Origin: Candidatus Obscuribacterales bacterium
GTDB lineage: Bacteria; Cyanobacteriota; Vampirovibrionia; Obscuribacterales; Obscuribacteraceae
NCBI GenBank assembly: GCA_031292355.1
Contig: JARLHI010000057.1
Coordinates: 248,001-312,000, forward strand
Direction: 5' to 3'
Length of the DNA: 64,000 nt
Under the pieces are notes generated by a model. That model ran no database searches. It saw only the letters and a program-made list of their open reading frames with translations, and was not told the DNA's origin. Each line of letters starts with the position of its first letter. The first letter of the stretch is position 1. Of this stretch, positions 1 to 7,885 are shown one piece after another. Made by a program: the position numbers and the translations under genes.

Positions 1-977
1 GCTCCGCCGCAAGCGAGCAGGCGCAAGCTTGGTCCTAATTCTCGATGGAGCGGCGCAAAGAGCGTCTTGCCAATGTGAATTCCCCACTGCCTGCACACCC
101 AGATGCTGAAGAGAAGTAAGTAATTAAATAGAATTGCCTTAACTGGAGTACTCATTAATCTCTGTTCGATCGTGTTTAACAGAGCCGTATATAATCTAGG
201 CACGCCAATGATCGCCGTTACTTCTCCATCGTGAATCGCTCGTATAAGATGAGGACCAGTCAACGATTCAGGTATGACGATGGGTACGCCGAGAGTTAGC
301 GGATATAACATGCCAACTACAAAAGGATAAGTGTGATGCAACGGAAGCGGCAATAAAAAGTGGTCGCTTGCATTTATAATTTGCAACTCGACCAGTGCAT
401 TGATCTGAAACATAATGTTGCCAACAGTCAGGGGCACGCCTTTGGGCGCTCCTACCGTGCCTGAAGTGTAAAACAAGACTGCGATATCCGAATCACTTCG
501 ATACGGCAACGTGGACTCAGTATTTTCAAAGTTTCTAGGAATAAGTTGTTTCCAGGAACATTCCCCAGCATCGTCGTCCAACACTCTTAAAGCTGAATTT
601 ACGTCAATCTCAGATGCCCGCAATTGTTTTGCTTTTTCTGCCGTTGTGAACACAAACTTGGGATTAAGGTCGCGCAGAATATTTTGTACAGTCAAATCAT
701 CAAGTTGAGCATCCAATGGCACTACTATAACGCCAGCTTGCAATGCTGCCAAACAGACAATAATCCATTCAGGTTGGACAGGTGCAAACAGGACGATGTA
801 ATCAGAATTACCAGCACCGGCTTGACGCAATCCCATCGCCATCTTTTTAATGGCTTCGCCCAATTCGTTGTATGACCAGGTTCGCACCCCCGCTTTTTGA
901 AAAGAGAGAATTGCCGTACGCTGCATCCAGCACGGTAACGCATCAAGAATGGATTGTATCGAAGAAAAGTTTTTCAT
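1..977 (-). CDS. AMP-dependent acyl-CoA synthetase, 3' end beyond window
   Basis: About 325 residues read on the minus strand without interruption from an ATG at 977 to the window edge, so the C-terminal half is missing. The P-loop of the adenylate-forming superfamily (FYTSGTVGAPKGVPLT, about residues 170-185) is clear. It is followed by a PLPLHHTYPFVVG segment typical of long-chain acyl-CoA synthetases. Enzymes of this family adenylate a fatty acid with ATP and transfer it to CoA or another acceptor. The N-terminus has the usual 'VRTWSYNELGEAIKKMAMGLRQAG' layout of the family, given here only as a fragment. No strong ribosome binding site precedes the ATG. The acceptor (CoA or ACP) and chain length cannot be told from this part. 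It lies downstream of the hsp20 gene on the same strand, separated by a hairpin. Confidence 0.85.
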   Translation of the reverse strand, partial: MKNFSSIQSILDALPCWMQRTAILSFQKAGVRTWSYNELGEAIKKMAMGLRQAGAGNSDYIVLFAPVQPEWIIVCLAALQAGVIVVPLDAQLDDLTVQNILRDLNPKFVFTTAEKAKQLRASEIDVNSALRVLDDDAGECSWKQLIPRNFENTESTLPYRSDSDIAVLFYTSGTVGAPKGVPLTVGNIMFQINALVELQIINASDHFLLPLPLHHTYPFVVGMLYPLTLGVPIVIPESLTGPHLIRAIHDGEVTAIIGVPRLYTALLNTIEQRLMSTPVKAILFNYLLLFSIWVCRQWGIHIGKTLFAPLHRELGPSLRLLACGG

Positions 978-1032
978 TTTAATACACTTCTAAAATTGAA
1001 AGACAGCCCGAAGTCTAGTCCTCTTGAGCGCT

Positions 1033-1072
1033 GGCAAGGCGACGTGCGCCAAGTTAAGCACCTCGCCTTGCC
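1033..1072. terminator. Imperfect hairpin between hsp20 and acyl-CoA synthetase genes
   Basis: GGCAAGGCGA at 1033-1042 pairs with TCGCCTTGCC at 1063-1072. An inner GTGC/GCAC stem follows after one mismatch, leaving a loop of about 10 bases. It sits just after the hsp20 stop on the minus strand. No T-run follows on either side, so it may be a Rho-dependent or mRNA-stabilising structure rather than a classical terminator. Confidence 0.5.
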
Positions 1073-1106
1073 GTCTAGGCTCCAGCAGTATCTGGTATCG
1101 CTCGCT

Positions 1107-1616
1107 TTAGACGGACTTAACAGGAATGCTCTTCGCTGCCCTATGTTGCTCAACGGACCTAGGCATTTTGATTGAAAGAACGCCGTTCTTATAAATTGCC
1201 TCAGACTTATCCATCTCTATCTCGTAAGGCAACGGAATCGTGCGTGTGAACGAACCAAACTGACGCTCCATCCGATAACAACCTTTCTCGCTGTCTTCTT
1301 TCTCTTGTTTTTTCTCACCAGAAATTGTAAGCAAATCACGATTGATCGAAATTTCGACATCCTTCTCGGTCATGCCTGGTAGCTCTACTTTTACGAGAAG
1401 TTCCTTGTCGGTTTCGGTCATATCTACTCGCGGTGTCACATCTCCCCAAAATTTCTCGTTGGCAAAATTAGGCAATTGGTCAAGACTTTCCCACGTCGGC
1501 GAACGGAAGAAATCATCGAAAATCCTATTCATCTCGCGCTGTAGTGAATAGAGAGGCTGCTCTTGTTCACGCTGCATGGGTACCTTTCTGCCTGTCCACG
1601 GTGCCAAATTAAACAT
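1107..1616 (-). CDS. Hsp20/alpha-crystallin small heat shock protein
   Basis: 169 residues. The alpha-crystallin domain occupies about residues 58-155. It has the diagnostic VDMTETDKELLVKVELPGM start, the LLTISGEKK beta strand and the closing motif YKNGVLSIKMPR (A-x-x-x-NGVL). Small heat shock proteins are ATP-independent cytoplasmic holdases that bind unfolding proteins. A GGAG ribosome binding site lies 9 bases before the ATG. It is one of two hsp20 genes in the window (the other is at 19762); the two proteins share the KNGVL and KKxEKE stretches but differ in their N-termini, which usually determine oligomer and client choice. Confidence 0.95.
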   Translation of the reverse strand: MFNLAPWTGRKVPMQREQEQPLYSLQREMNRIFDDFFRSPTWESLDQLPNFANEKFWGDVTPRVDMTETDKELLVKVELPGMTEKDVEISINRDLLTISGEKKQEKEDSEKGCYRMERQFGSFTRTIPLPYEIEMDKSEAIYKNGVLSIKMPRSVEQHRAAKSIPVKSV

Positions 1617-1657
1617 AATCTTGATTCTCCTATAGTTTGGTATTTTCGATAACCGAT

Positions 1658-1999
1658 TTATAACGAGAATTGCCTTGACATATCTCGCTCAAGCTGGGGC
1701 ATGATACTCGTCTCACCGTCAAACTCAAGTTCGATAGCGCGGACGATGGAAGTTCTGGCTCTCTCAGGAAGATCGGTTTCAAATATTGCAAACGATATAG
1801 AACCCAGATGCTCTTTTTGCAATTCATCAATGTCTATACATTGACCTGAGCGATATAGCGATTCCGAGTGCCCAACCGATAGTAGTTCGAAGTCTCCCGG
1901 AAACTGGTGGACAAGAGCGTAGACACCTGGCTTGTCTACTAGATCAGACGCCACAATATTGGGTCCATCAAATTCAAGCATGCCGATGTATATGCCCAT
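1658..1999 (-). CDS. Small hypothetical protein, faint GIY-YIG-like pattern
   Basis: 113 residues, unrecognised. The stretch PGVYALVHQF...ELLSVGHSESL (about residues 24-47) recalls the spacing of GIY-YIG nuclease motifs (GVY..., then a second aromatic/Gly strand). The tyrosine of the YIG half and a clear catalytic arginine are not evident, so an active nuclease is doubtful. It is encoded just upstream of hsp20 on the same strand with a gap of about 40 bases, so the two may be co-transcribed. Start ATG is at 1999. Confidence 0.55.
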   Translation of the reverse strand: MGIYIGMLEFDGPNIVASDLVDKPGVYALVHQFPGDFELLSVGHSESLYRSGQCIDIDELQKEHLGSISFAIFETDLPERARTSIVRAIELEFDGETSIMPQLERDMSRQFSL

Positions 2000-2047
2000 A
2001 CCACTAGTCCTTTGTTGAAGCTTGATCTTTAAAAATCAAAGTATTTC

Positions 2048-2386
2048 TTAGGAACTTTTCTTGTTCGAAAGTCTCTGCGAAGCTGGTAAAAGTCCAAATT
2101 TAGAGAGTACCTTGCTTGAAAAATCTCCATCACAGCGTATTACCAATTCTTTTGGTGACCAGCTCGCAGGCTGCTGATCGTCGAAACCCAGCTCGAACAA
2201 GAGGCAACGAAGATCAGCAAGCGAACAATCACACCGACAACCGACACGCAGTCCCGCGCCATTTGGCGCGAAATACATATATGGCGGTTCAGAACTCAAT
2301 GTGAGCATGCCTTGAACTTTCATCATCAATTGCCTCGTGGCTACACAACTATCTTCGAGCATTTCTGCTACATGATCCTCGTCCAT
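2048..2386 (-). CDS. Hypothetical cytoplasmic protein, cysteine-rich centre
   Basis: 112 residues, family not recognised. It is acidic at the N-terminus (MDEDHVAEMLEDS). A central VGCRCDCSLADLRC cluster holds four cysteines within about 13 residues, which could be a redox or metal site. No signal peptide or membrane helix is visible. It lies 48 bases upstream of the 1658-1999 gene on the same strand and may belong to one transcript with that gene and hsp20. Confidence 0.5.
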   Translation of the reverse strand: MDEDHVAEMLEDSCVATRQLMMKVQGMLTLSSEPPYMYFAPNGAGLRVGCRCDCSLADLRCLLFELGFDDQQPASWSPKELVIRCDGDFSSKVLSKFGLLPASQRLSNKKSS

Positions 2387-2842
2387 TAGAACGAGCTTTG
2401 AACCTCATGAAGGACCATCTTTCGGTATTCAGCGGCAGACATAGCGATTAAGAATGAACACTATCGGCATGTATGAATGTTCACTCGTCGACAAAACCGT
2501 TAAAGGATGATGACCTTCTAGAATTCACGGGCGAAAACATCCCGCATCGTCAAGGACCTCTTCCGTACGTCACCTAAGCCGGTAGAACTTGAGCGGCATA
2601 CGTTTTTTATTGTCGCTCTAAAGGATGATTCATAGCAGAAATCGCGATTGCAACTCATATAGACCAATGGGCCAAACGGGCGATAGAAACCAATCAGCTT
2701 ATTGATAGGCTGGTGAGGTCGTAAGTTGTGCCAGGGAGCCATGAGCGTTTGTCATTTAGCAGTGCAAATCAATAGCAACAAACGAACTTTTCGCGAGGCC
2801 GAACAATCTGGACGAGAAAAAGACTTTAACCGAGGACAAAAA
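2387..2842. other. Intergenic stretch, no confident gene
   Basis: 456 bases between a minus-strand and a plus-strand gene, so probably a divergent promoter region. A 74-codon open frame on the minus strand (2518-2742) has no ribosome binding site and no recognisable protein features. A short TGAACA/TGTTCA inverted repeat occurs near 2455-2485. Nothing else can be supported. Confidence 0.4.
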
Positions 2843-3082
2843 ATGCAAAATACGAAACAACCCACTATCGCGAAAAACCGTACCTGTCAGCGACATTTGA
2901 ACACAAGACAAGAAGAAATCGCCAAAAGGGCTTTTCAGATTTTCTTAGCTGAAGGATGTCCAACGGGGCGCGCTTTAGACAACTGGTGCGAGGCAGAGTT
3001 CGAATACGAGCTAGAAAAGTACCAGCGGCCTCCTATGCCTTGCGGGTGCGGGCACAATAACGACAACAACAGCCATCCTTAA
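2843..3082 (+). CDS. DUF2934 family small protein
   Basis: 79 residues. I chose the ATG at 2843 because GAGG lies about 8 bases upstream and the DUF2934 pattern begins soon after. The core RQEEIAKRAFQIFLAEGCPTG...W.EAE.EL follows the DUF2934 consensus (I...AY.i.e.eG.p.G...dhW..AE.el), here with Cys in the loop. The C-terminus (MPCGCGHNNDNNSHP) has a CxCxH cluster. Function is unknown in the family; such proteins often accompany stress genes. An upstream in-frame ATG at 2726 lacks a ribosome binding site. Confidence 0.75.
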   Translation: MQNTKQPTIAKNRTCQRHLNTRQEEIAKRAFQIFLAEGCPTGRALDNWCEAEFEYELEKYQRPPMPCGCGHNNDNNSHP

Positions 3083-3135
3083 GGCATCGTGCAACTGTTT
3101 CAGGATTAGCAAGCGCACCTCGAAATCGTTTTTCT

Positions 3136-3321
3136 TCATACTGCTGGTAAAAAAATTTGTTTTCCGTACTCCGTGCTCAGAACGTAAGCGCCGGATATTA
3201 CGGCGATAGATAAAACAATTACAGGTGGCAAAGGAAGGAGCTCCAGTGGTCCTGCCATGGGCGTATATGGAAGAACCAGCGCAAATGCAATCGCGATCAA
3301 ATTAGCAATTATCGTCCGCAT
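3136..3321 (-). CDS. Stand-alone C-terminal segment of a P-type cation ATPase
   Basis: 61 residues with two membrane helices. The arrangement LPYTPMAGPLELLPLPPVIV... followed by Y.LSTEYGKQIF matches the last two transmembrane helices of MgtA-type and Ca-type P-type ATPases (cation ATPase C-terminal domain: 'PYTPLA..LGF.PLPP......Y....E..K..F'). No catalytic part (DKTGT) exists nearby, and an in-frame stop lies just before the ATG. It is therefore either the remnant of a deleted transporter gene or an independent small membrane protein. No clear ribosome binding site. Confidence 0.5.
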   Translation of the reverse strand: MRTIIANLIAIAFALVLPYTPMAGPLELLPLPPVIVLSIAVISGAYVLSTEYGKQIFLPAV

Positions 3322-3582
3322 GTTGGTCGACTAAGAAAAAATGGTTTGTGCTGCGCTTTTGAGTGAAAAAGGAAATTCAAACAGCAAAAGTCAGATGATC
3401 AAAAACACTCTGTGATTGGCTCAGAATCAGTGTTACTACGCATCCAACATTTTGTAGACAAAAAAGATCTGCGGTGCCTTCGATGCGGGTAGAATCAGCA
3501 ATGATGGCACATTGATCATTCTTCGGTCTACCGATAACAAGCTCGAATTGAACCACCACCAGAAAATGGCAAAAAACACTAT

Positions 3583-4404
3583 TTACTTTCGGCTCGGGAG
3601 CGTCATCAGGTAGTCGGCAATTTTTGTAGCCTCTTCTGGTGTTGCCTTGAATTTCGGCATTGATGTCGGCACAAGCTCAAAAAATTTATCAGTCGTTAAA
3701 GCCTGGGCTTGAGCATCTGTAACCTGCCCAGCAAGGAAATCCTTGCTACGAAAGGCACCGATGCCGTCCAAAGTTGGGCCTATAAGTCCACCCGATTGTT
3801 CGATTTGGTGACACCGAGCACAAGCGAATTTTCCATATAGTTGTTTGCCTTCTTCACTGGACGCCGATTTAGGTTCCGGAACAAAGTCTGGTTTGACTAT
3901 CGGCACTTCCTCAAGTTCAGAACTATGCCGAGTCACAGCAAAGCCAGCGGAAGGTTCCGGAAGCGTCAACAAGAATGCCACCAGTGGTTTGACCATATTG
4001 TCGGGCAACCGAATATGAGGAGTGAGATTCTGCACATCTCCTTTAGTCAATTTGGCATAGGTTGCGATAGCGTCAGGTCTATCGCTTAAACGAGCAGACA
4101 AAAACTTAGCGTCATGATGGCTACCTATGCCATCTAACATCGGACCGATAGAAGCGCCATCATTGTTTATCGAATGACACGCGGCACAATGGACTTGCGC
4201 GTAATATGCTTCCCCTTGCTTGCTTTCATCCGAGTTCGGTGGTGGCGTGTAAGCTCTCGGCTTAATAAGAATAGTCTTAGTGCCACCCTGCTTTTTTGTA
4301 GTCTTGCCCGGCGACTGCGCCTCGCCGGGTCTAAAGAAGCTAACAAGTAGGAGGGTTACGAAAACTCCAGCTGCGATCTGCGTGGTTGTAAAAATTTTGT
4401 TCAC
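3583..4404 (-). CDS. Membrane-anchored or secreted diheme cytochrome c
   Basis: About 273 residues. An N-terminal hydrophobic segment (AAGVFVTLLLVSFF) acts as signal or anchor. A proline/lysine-rich linker follows, then two class I cytochrome c domains with heme motifs CAACH and CARCH. Each is followed by a GPMLDGIG or GPTLDGIG loop and a later Met region (MPKF) expected to supply the axial Met. The family transfers electrons outside the cytoplasmic membrane. A GTG at 4404 with AAGGC upstream is my preferred start; an in-frame TTG at 4422 adds six residues. It is a paralogue of the gene at 20727-21551. Its electron partners are not in the window. Confidence 0.88.
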   Translation of the reverse strand: MNKIFTTTQIAAGVFVTLLLVSFFRPGEAQSPGKTTKKQGGTKTILIKPRAYTPPPNSDESKQGEAYYAQVHCAACHSINNDGASIGPMLDGIGSHHDAKFLSARLSDRPDAIATYAKLTKGDVQNLTPHIRLPDNMVKPLVAFLLTLPEPSAGFAVTRHSSELEEVPIVKPDFVPEPKSASSEEGKQLYGKFACARCHQIEQSGGLIGPTLDGIGAFRSKDFLAGQVTDAQAQALTTDKFFELVPTSMPKFKATPEEATKIADYLMTLPSRK

Positions 4405-4586
4405 TGTTTTGCCTTGCTGCAATGAGTTCTAAACGAGACAAATTCCTTCAAGGGATGAAGCTCTATGGAGTGTTCTTCAGCCACCATGTCAAAATGATGC
4501 AGCAGCGATATGAGCAAGCTACCAAGATTAGTTAAAGTGTACTCCGGTTTTTCCTTCCCGTCATGCGGCCTTACCAGCTATGGTGA

Positions 4587-5105
4587 TCAATCAGTCCAGT
4601 AAACCTTTACATTTGTATCAGTTCGCTTGATCTCAAGATTACCTTTAAAAGCTTGTTTCAGCTCTTTGCCAATGCGTTCTGCGAGAAATTTTGTCGTCGT
4701 CATTACATGGATAATGCCATCCTCTTCCGTCGCCCCGGCAATCTTGGCAGTAGGGTTCTTGTACCAGCATCGACCTTCAGTGTGTTTTATAAGTGCTACT
4801 ATTTCGCCGCATAGCTCCGCAAAGCGTGAGTTCGCCAGAATCAGTTCTCCTTCAAACAATTCTTGCTCGACTCTTGAACACCCCGGACACAAGGTCTGAC
4901 TGGCGCTCTTATCTAGTTTGAGAGCATGTTCTTGCGCTGGAGCAATGTACCAATGCTTATGGAAATTGACCGCGCCGCATACGCGGCAATAGCTATGACC
5001 CGGTTGAACCTGAAAGGCTCGATGATGCTGCTCCGGCTTGACTCGATGATGCTCGGGAGCATTGCTCTTGAAAGACACTGCCGGGGTGGTATCACTCTTG
5101 CTCAT
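4587..5105 (-). CDS. BCAM0308-like zinc-ribbon protein
   Basis: 172 residues from the ATG at 5105, chosen because GGAGAG lies about 7 bases upstream; an alternative start 13 codons further lacks one. The centre has YCRVCGAVNFHKHWY and, about 45 residues later, LCPGCSRVE, that is two CxxC pairs forming a probable zinc ribbon. The C-terminal half (EGRCWYKNPTAKI...VYWTD) resembles an NMD3-like RNA-protein fold. From memory this layout matches the BCAM0308 family, named from a gene of the Burkholderia low-oxygen-activated locus. No function is established. The family assignment is likely but unverified here. Confidence 0.6.
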   Translation of the reverse strand: MSKSDTTPAVSFKSNAPEHHRVKPEQHHRAFQVQPGHSYCRVCGAVNFHKHWYIAPAQEHALKLDKSASQTLCPGCSRVEQELFEGELILANSRFAELCGEIVALIKHTEGRCWYKNPTAKIAGATEEDGIIHVMTTTKFLAERIGKELKQAFKGNLEIKRTDTNVKVYWTD

Positions 5106-5182
5106 CAATTCTCTCCTACTACTGGATCGATGGAATACTCTCATTGTCTTCAGTCCCGATCCAATTTACAAAGGCATTTCGA

Positions 5183-5197
5183 TTGATATCTAATCAA
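5183..5197. promoter_or_regulatory. FNR-box-like inverted repeat TTGAT-N5-ATCAA
   Basis: TTGATATCTAATCAA lies about 78 bases upstream of the BCAM0308-like start. The half sites match the FNR/CRP-family consensus TTGAT...ATCAA, but the spacer is 5 rather than 4 bases. Binding is therefore uncertain. Confidence 0.25.
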
Positions 5198-5282
5198 CCG
5201 TTTGAACGAGATATTTTTGACTAGATTGCCAGGGAAAATACTCCATTAGGAGCACGCCGGATTTATCCTCAAGGAGCATAAA

Positions 5283-5324
5283 TTGCAACGGCAAATCTTG
5301 GACGATAAGGAGCGTGCAATTTAA
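5283..5324 (+). CDS. Candidate 13-residue leader ORF
   Basis: A TTG start with AAGGAG 6 bases upstream (5271-5276) opens a 13-codon frame (MQRQILDDKERAI). Its TAA overlaps the ATG of the next micro-ORF as TAATG. No homologue can be claimed. The support is the ribosome binding site and the overlap only. Confidence 0.25.
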   Translation: MQRQILDDKERAI

Positions 5325-5383
5325 TGACAGCTGTAGCCAAGCTTCTGGAGCCATCAGCGAGTGCATCATCTTTCAAGGAATAA
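5324..5383 (+). CDS. Candidate 19-residue leader ORF
   Basis: ATG at 5324 is preceded by AGGAG (about 5308-5312) and reads 19 codons to TAA at 5381-5383, six bases before the ATG of the next gene. The ribosome binding site of that next gene (AAGGA) lies inside the last two codons here. Ribosomes terminating on this frame could therefore open or reload the downstream site (translational coupling). Inference from layout. Confidence 0.3.
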   Translation: MTAVAKLLEPSASASSFKE

Positions 5384-5389
5384 TCAAAT

Positions 5390-5806
5390 ATGACAAATGT
5401 AATCGGCGAAGAGCTTTATAGCAAATATCTCGACATAGTAGTTGATGCATGTAGACGTCATCAACAGGCACGCTTAGAGATGTTGCTGCCTGGAGCAGTA
5501 TTCGATGCTGAATACAACCAAGTGCTCGACGAACGCCTCGTTTTGGTCATGCTTTCTTTAGCAAACTCATTCGTTGCGGACGGGTCCATCGACAAAGCAC
5601 GAAAACTTTATAAGGACCTGATTCAATTGAAGAAAAGCATCAGAACATATGAGCCTTTCGACAATTTTGCCTTTGAACAATTAGCGCTGCAGAATGTTTC
5701 TGTCCGGTCCCAACAGCAGACACAGAATGCATGGAGCAACTTGGTTGCCAAAGTAAGAAACCTGATACCGTTTATAATGCCATCGGCCAGATATGTCATG
5801 CATTGA
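5390..5806 (+). CDS. Hypothetical helical (TPR-like) protein
   Basis: 138 residues, no family recognised. The middle (LVMLSLANSFVADGSIDKARKLYKDLIQLKKS) looks like one and a half tetratricopeptide units, suggesting protein binding. A charged N-terminal helix and a more hydrophobic C-terminus (LIPFIMPSARY) flank it. The start has AAGGA about 10 bases upstream. It is preceded by two micro-ORFs and followed after about 110 bases by the desaturase gene on the same strand. Confidence 0.6.
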   Translation: MTNVIGEELYSKYLDIVVDACRRHQQARLEMLLPGAVFDAEYNQVLDERLVLVMLSLANSFVADGSIDKARKLYKDLIQLKKSIRTYEPFDNFAFEQLALQNVSVRSQQQTQNAWSNLVAKVRNLIPFIMPSARYVMH

Positions 5807-5917
5807 AACAGAGTATTTCTTAGCGCCGATCATCGCCTGCTACCCGAGCACGAATCAACTGCGAAAAAAAACTGTTGAACCAATAAAGAGATGCAAGCTC
5901 TCCAATAAGGAAAGAAA

Positions 5918-6733
5918 ATGCTTTCTGCCACAAGCATAGTAGACCACCCCCAAATCTCGACTTTCATTGCCGTCTTTGTAATTTCCTATTGGTGGCACAT
6001 GATGGGAGTTACGATCGGCTATCACAGGTTGTTATCGCATAGATCGTTTCGATGTCCGAAATTGGTCGAGTACTTTTGGGTGCTTGGAGGCTATCTGGCG
6101 TTCGAAGGCTCACCGATATGGTGGGCGGCAATACACCGGGCTCACCACCGCTATGTAGATCAGCCAAGAGATCCTCATTCGCCCAGACAACGAGGATGGA
6201 AATACGCCTACATTGGCTGGATCAAAGAGCCAGGCTATCCTGACTATATAAATCCCCCAAGACAGGCCAAAGACTTGTTGAAAGACCAGCTTTATGCCTG
6301 GTTAGAACAAGGCGGCGACTGGCGAAAAGCGCATAGGCTCTCTGCGAAAATAAACTTGGCTTTTAGATGTTTACTCTGGCTGTCTTGCGGATGGATCGTG
6401 ATGGTGGCAAATTTTGCGGCCGCTTTGATAGTCCAACAAATTCCCCTCATGTTGAATGTCATCTGTCACATTCCCAAGCTCGGCTACAAAAACTACCCGA
6501 CACCCGATGACAGCGTCAATGTCTGGTGGGTTGCTGTTCTTACAGCTGGCGAAGGCTGGCACAACAACCATCATGCATTTCCTGGTTCTGCGCGCAGTGG
6601 TCTTAAACCGCACGAAATCGACCCTTCCTGGCTTATGCTGCTTATGATGAAAATGTTCGGCTTAGTCAGTTGGATGCACGAAGAATCTGTACGCTCCAAA
6701 TACAGACAACCTCATGAAGCGGTCGAGGGCTGA
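5918..6733 (+). CDS. Membrane fatty-acid desaturase (acyl-CoA delta-9 type)
   Basis: 271 residues with the three histidine boxes of the DesC/stearoyl-CoA desaturase family: HRLLSH at 36-41, HRAHH at 73-77 and HNNHH at 215-219. These bind the di-iron centre that inserts a cis double bond using O2. Hydrophobic segments near residues 15-35, 150-175 and 175-190 fit a polytopic membrane enzyme. A clear AAGGA ribosome binding site precedes the ATG. The enzyme needs oxygen, and it sits directly upstream of a stressosome whose sensor is a globin, so its membrane-fluidity role may respond to oxygen or cold (inference). Confidence 0.92.
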   Translation: MLSATSIVDHPQISTFIAVFVISYWWHMMGVTIGYHRLLSHRSFRCPKLVEYFWVLGGYLAFEGSPIWWAAIHRAHHRYVDQPRDPHSPRQRGWKYAYIGWIKEPGYPDYINPPRQAKDLLKDQLYAWLEQGGDWRKAHRLSAKINLAFRCLLWLSCGWIVMVANFAAALIVQQIPLMLNVICHIPKLGYKNYPTPDDSVNVWWVAVLTAGEGWHNNHHAFPGSARSGLKPHEIDPSWLMLLMMKMFGLVSWMHEESVRSKYRQPHEAVEG

Positions 6734-6928
6734 CCACAAAAAAGCTGCTCAGGAAGATGAACAATTATCGACAGACCAGTTAGACCCAAAGCTCATATCG
6801 TCCGACCTGGATGTTAGACTACTTGTGTTTTATCAAGTGCTTTCAGTGTATTCGACACTCTATCCTGCCAGACTCGTGCCAGGAAGCAGTTGGTTAATTG
6901 GCGTATGTAGAACATGAGGGACTAAGAG

Positions 6929-7882
6929 ATGGTTTCAAAGAGCAGCCCTGGCATTCAAGGGGATACTGCGTTTGAGGGAACAGACATTACGCCTCAGGAA
7001 GTCGAAAGACGCCGTGCGTTCCTCGAGTTCACGGAGACAGATATACAAAAGCTCTCCGAAATCCGCGAGTTTTCAAAAGACAACGTCATAGAAATTGTCG
7101 AGGAATTCTATAAGCACCTGTTGTCCTTTCCCGACACCCGAGCTTTTTTCCAGGACCCCAAAGTCCTCAGTAGGGTAAAAACAGCTCAAACCGAATACTT
7201 CCTTCAGCTTACAGCAGGAAACTATGGAGACGATTACGTCAAAGGTCGACTCAGGATTGGCAGAATCCATCAAAACATCGGTCTTAAGTTTGACACTTAC
7301 CTGGGTTCTTACAGGCGCTACCTGGAATCCTTTGCCAGGAAACTGTTTGACAGCTTTAAGAACAAGCCGGAGCAGGCACTAGAGTCTTACATCTCGATGT
7401 TGAAACTGGTATTTTTGGACATCGGTCTATCAATGGATTGTTATCTGCGTACGATTCGTCTGCAGACAGAAGCAATCAGGGAGTTGGCCACGCCGGTGTT
7501 GCAGGTCCGCGAAGGATTGTTGATTTCTCCAATAATCGGTGTGATCGACACACAACGAGCCAGGCAACTTACAGAAGCTATCCTCTGGGGAATCCGGCAA
7601 CAACGAGCCAAAGTGGTGGTGATCGATATTACCGGGGTACCGGTAGTTGACTCAAAAGTTGCCAACCATCTTGTCCAGACAGTGGAGGCTGCTCGCCTGA
7701 TGGGGGCAACAGCTATCCTCACCGGAATTTCTCCAGAGATTGCACAAACCTTGGTCGTTCTCGGTGTGAATCTGACGTCGGTGCGGACTGTAGCCGATCT
7801 TCAGGGAGGAATAGAGGAAGGTGAACGCCACCTGGGATATAGAGTGCTTAAACCCGATGCCCATCACGCTCAGGAAAAATAG
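6929..7882 (+). CDS. rsbR: Globin-coupled RsbR stressosome sensor (protoglobin-STAS)
   Basis: 317 residues. Residues 25-180 form a globin-coupled-sensor domain; RIGRIHQNIGLKFDTYLGSY contains the probable proximal heme histidine, H114. Residues 190-305 form a STAS domain with IGVIDTQRA, VVVIDITGVPVVDSKVANHL and ISPEIAQTLVVLG, closely following Bacillus RsbR. The Ser after VVD and the Thr in AQT fall where RsbT phosphorylates the family (from memory of the alignment). RsbR and RsbS build the cytoplasmic stressosome, and a heme globin in RsbR implies sensing of O2, NO or CO. First gene of the rsbRST-rsbX-kinase operon; the gap to rsbS is 3 bases. Its globin is a paralogue of that in the kinase at 29748. 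Confidence 0.93.
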   Translation: MVSKSSPGIQGDTAFEGTDITPQEVERRRAFLEFTETDIQKLSEIREFSKDNVIEIVEEFYKHLLSFPDTRAFFQDPKVLSRVKTAQTEYFLQLTAGNYGDDYVKGRLRIGRIHQNIGLKFDTYLGSYRRYLESFARKLFDSFKNKPEQALESYISMLKLVFLDIGLSMDCYLRTIRLQTEAIRELATPVLQVREGLLISPIIGVIDTQRARQLTEAILWGIRQQRAKVVVIDITGVPVVDSKVANHLVQTVEAARLMGATAILTGISPEIAQTLVVLGVNLTSVRTVADLQGGIEEGERHLGYRVLKPDAHHAQEK

Positions 7883-7885
7883 ATT

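Noticed and set aside
2022-2039. TTGAT...ATCAA pair upstream of the 1658-1999 gene
   Set aside because: The spacer is 8 bases, far from the FNR/CRP arrangement, and the region is AT-rich.
2518-2742. 74-codon open frame on the minus strand
   Set aside because: No ribosome binding site, no recognisable protein pattern; lies in a probable divergent promoter region.
3377-3559. 60-codon open frame on the minus strand upstream of the ATPase fragment
   Set aside because: No start signal and no similarity to missing ATPase parts; could not be supported as coding or as pseudogene.
6714-6917. 67-codon frame overlapping the desaturase 3' end
   Set aside because: Starts inside the desaturase gene without a ribosome binding site and has no protein features.
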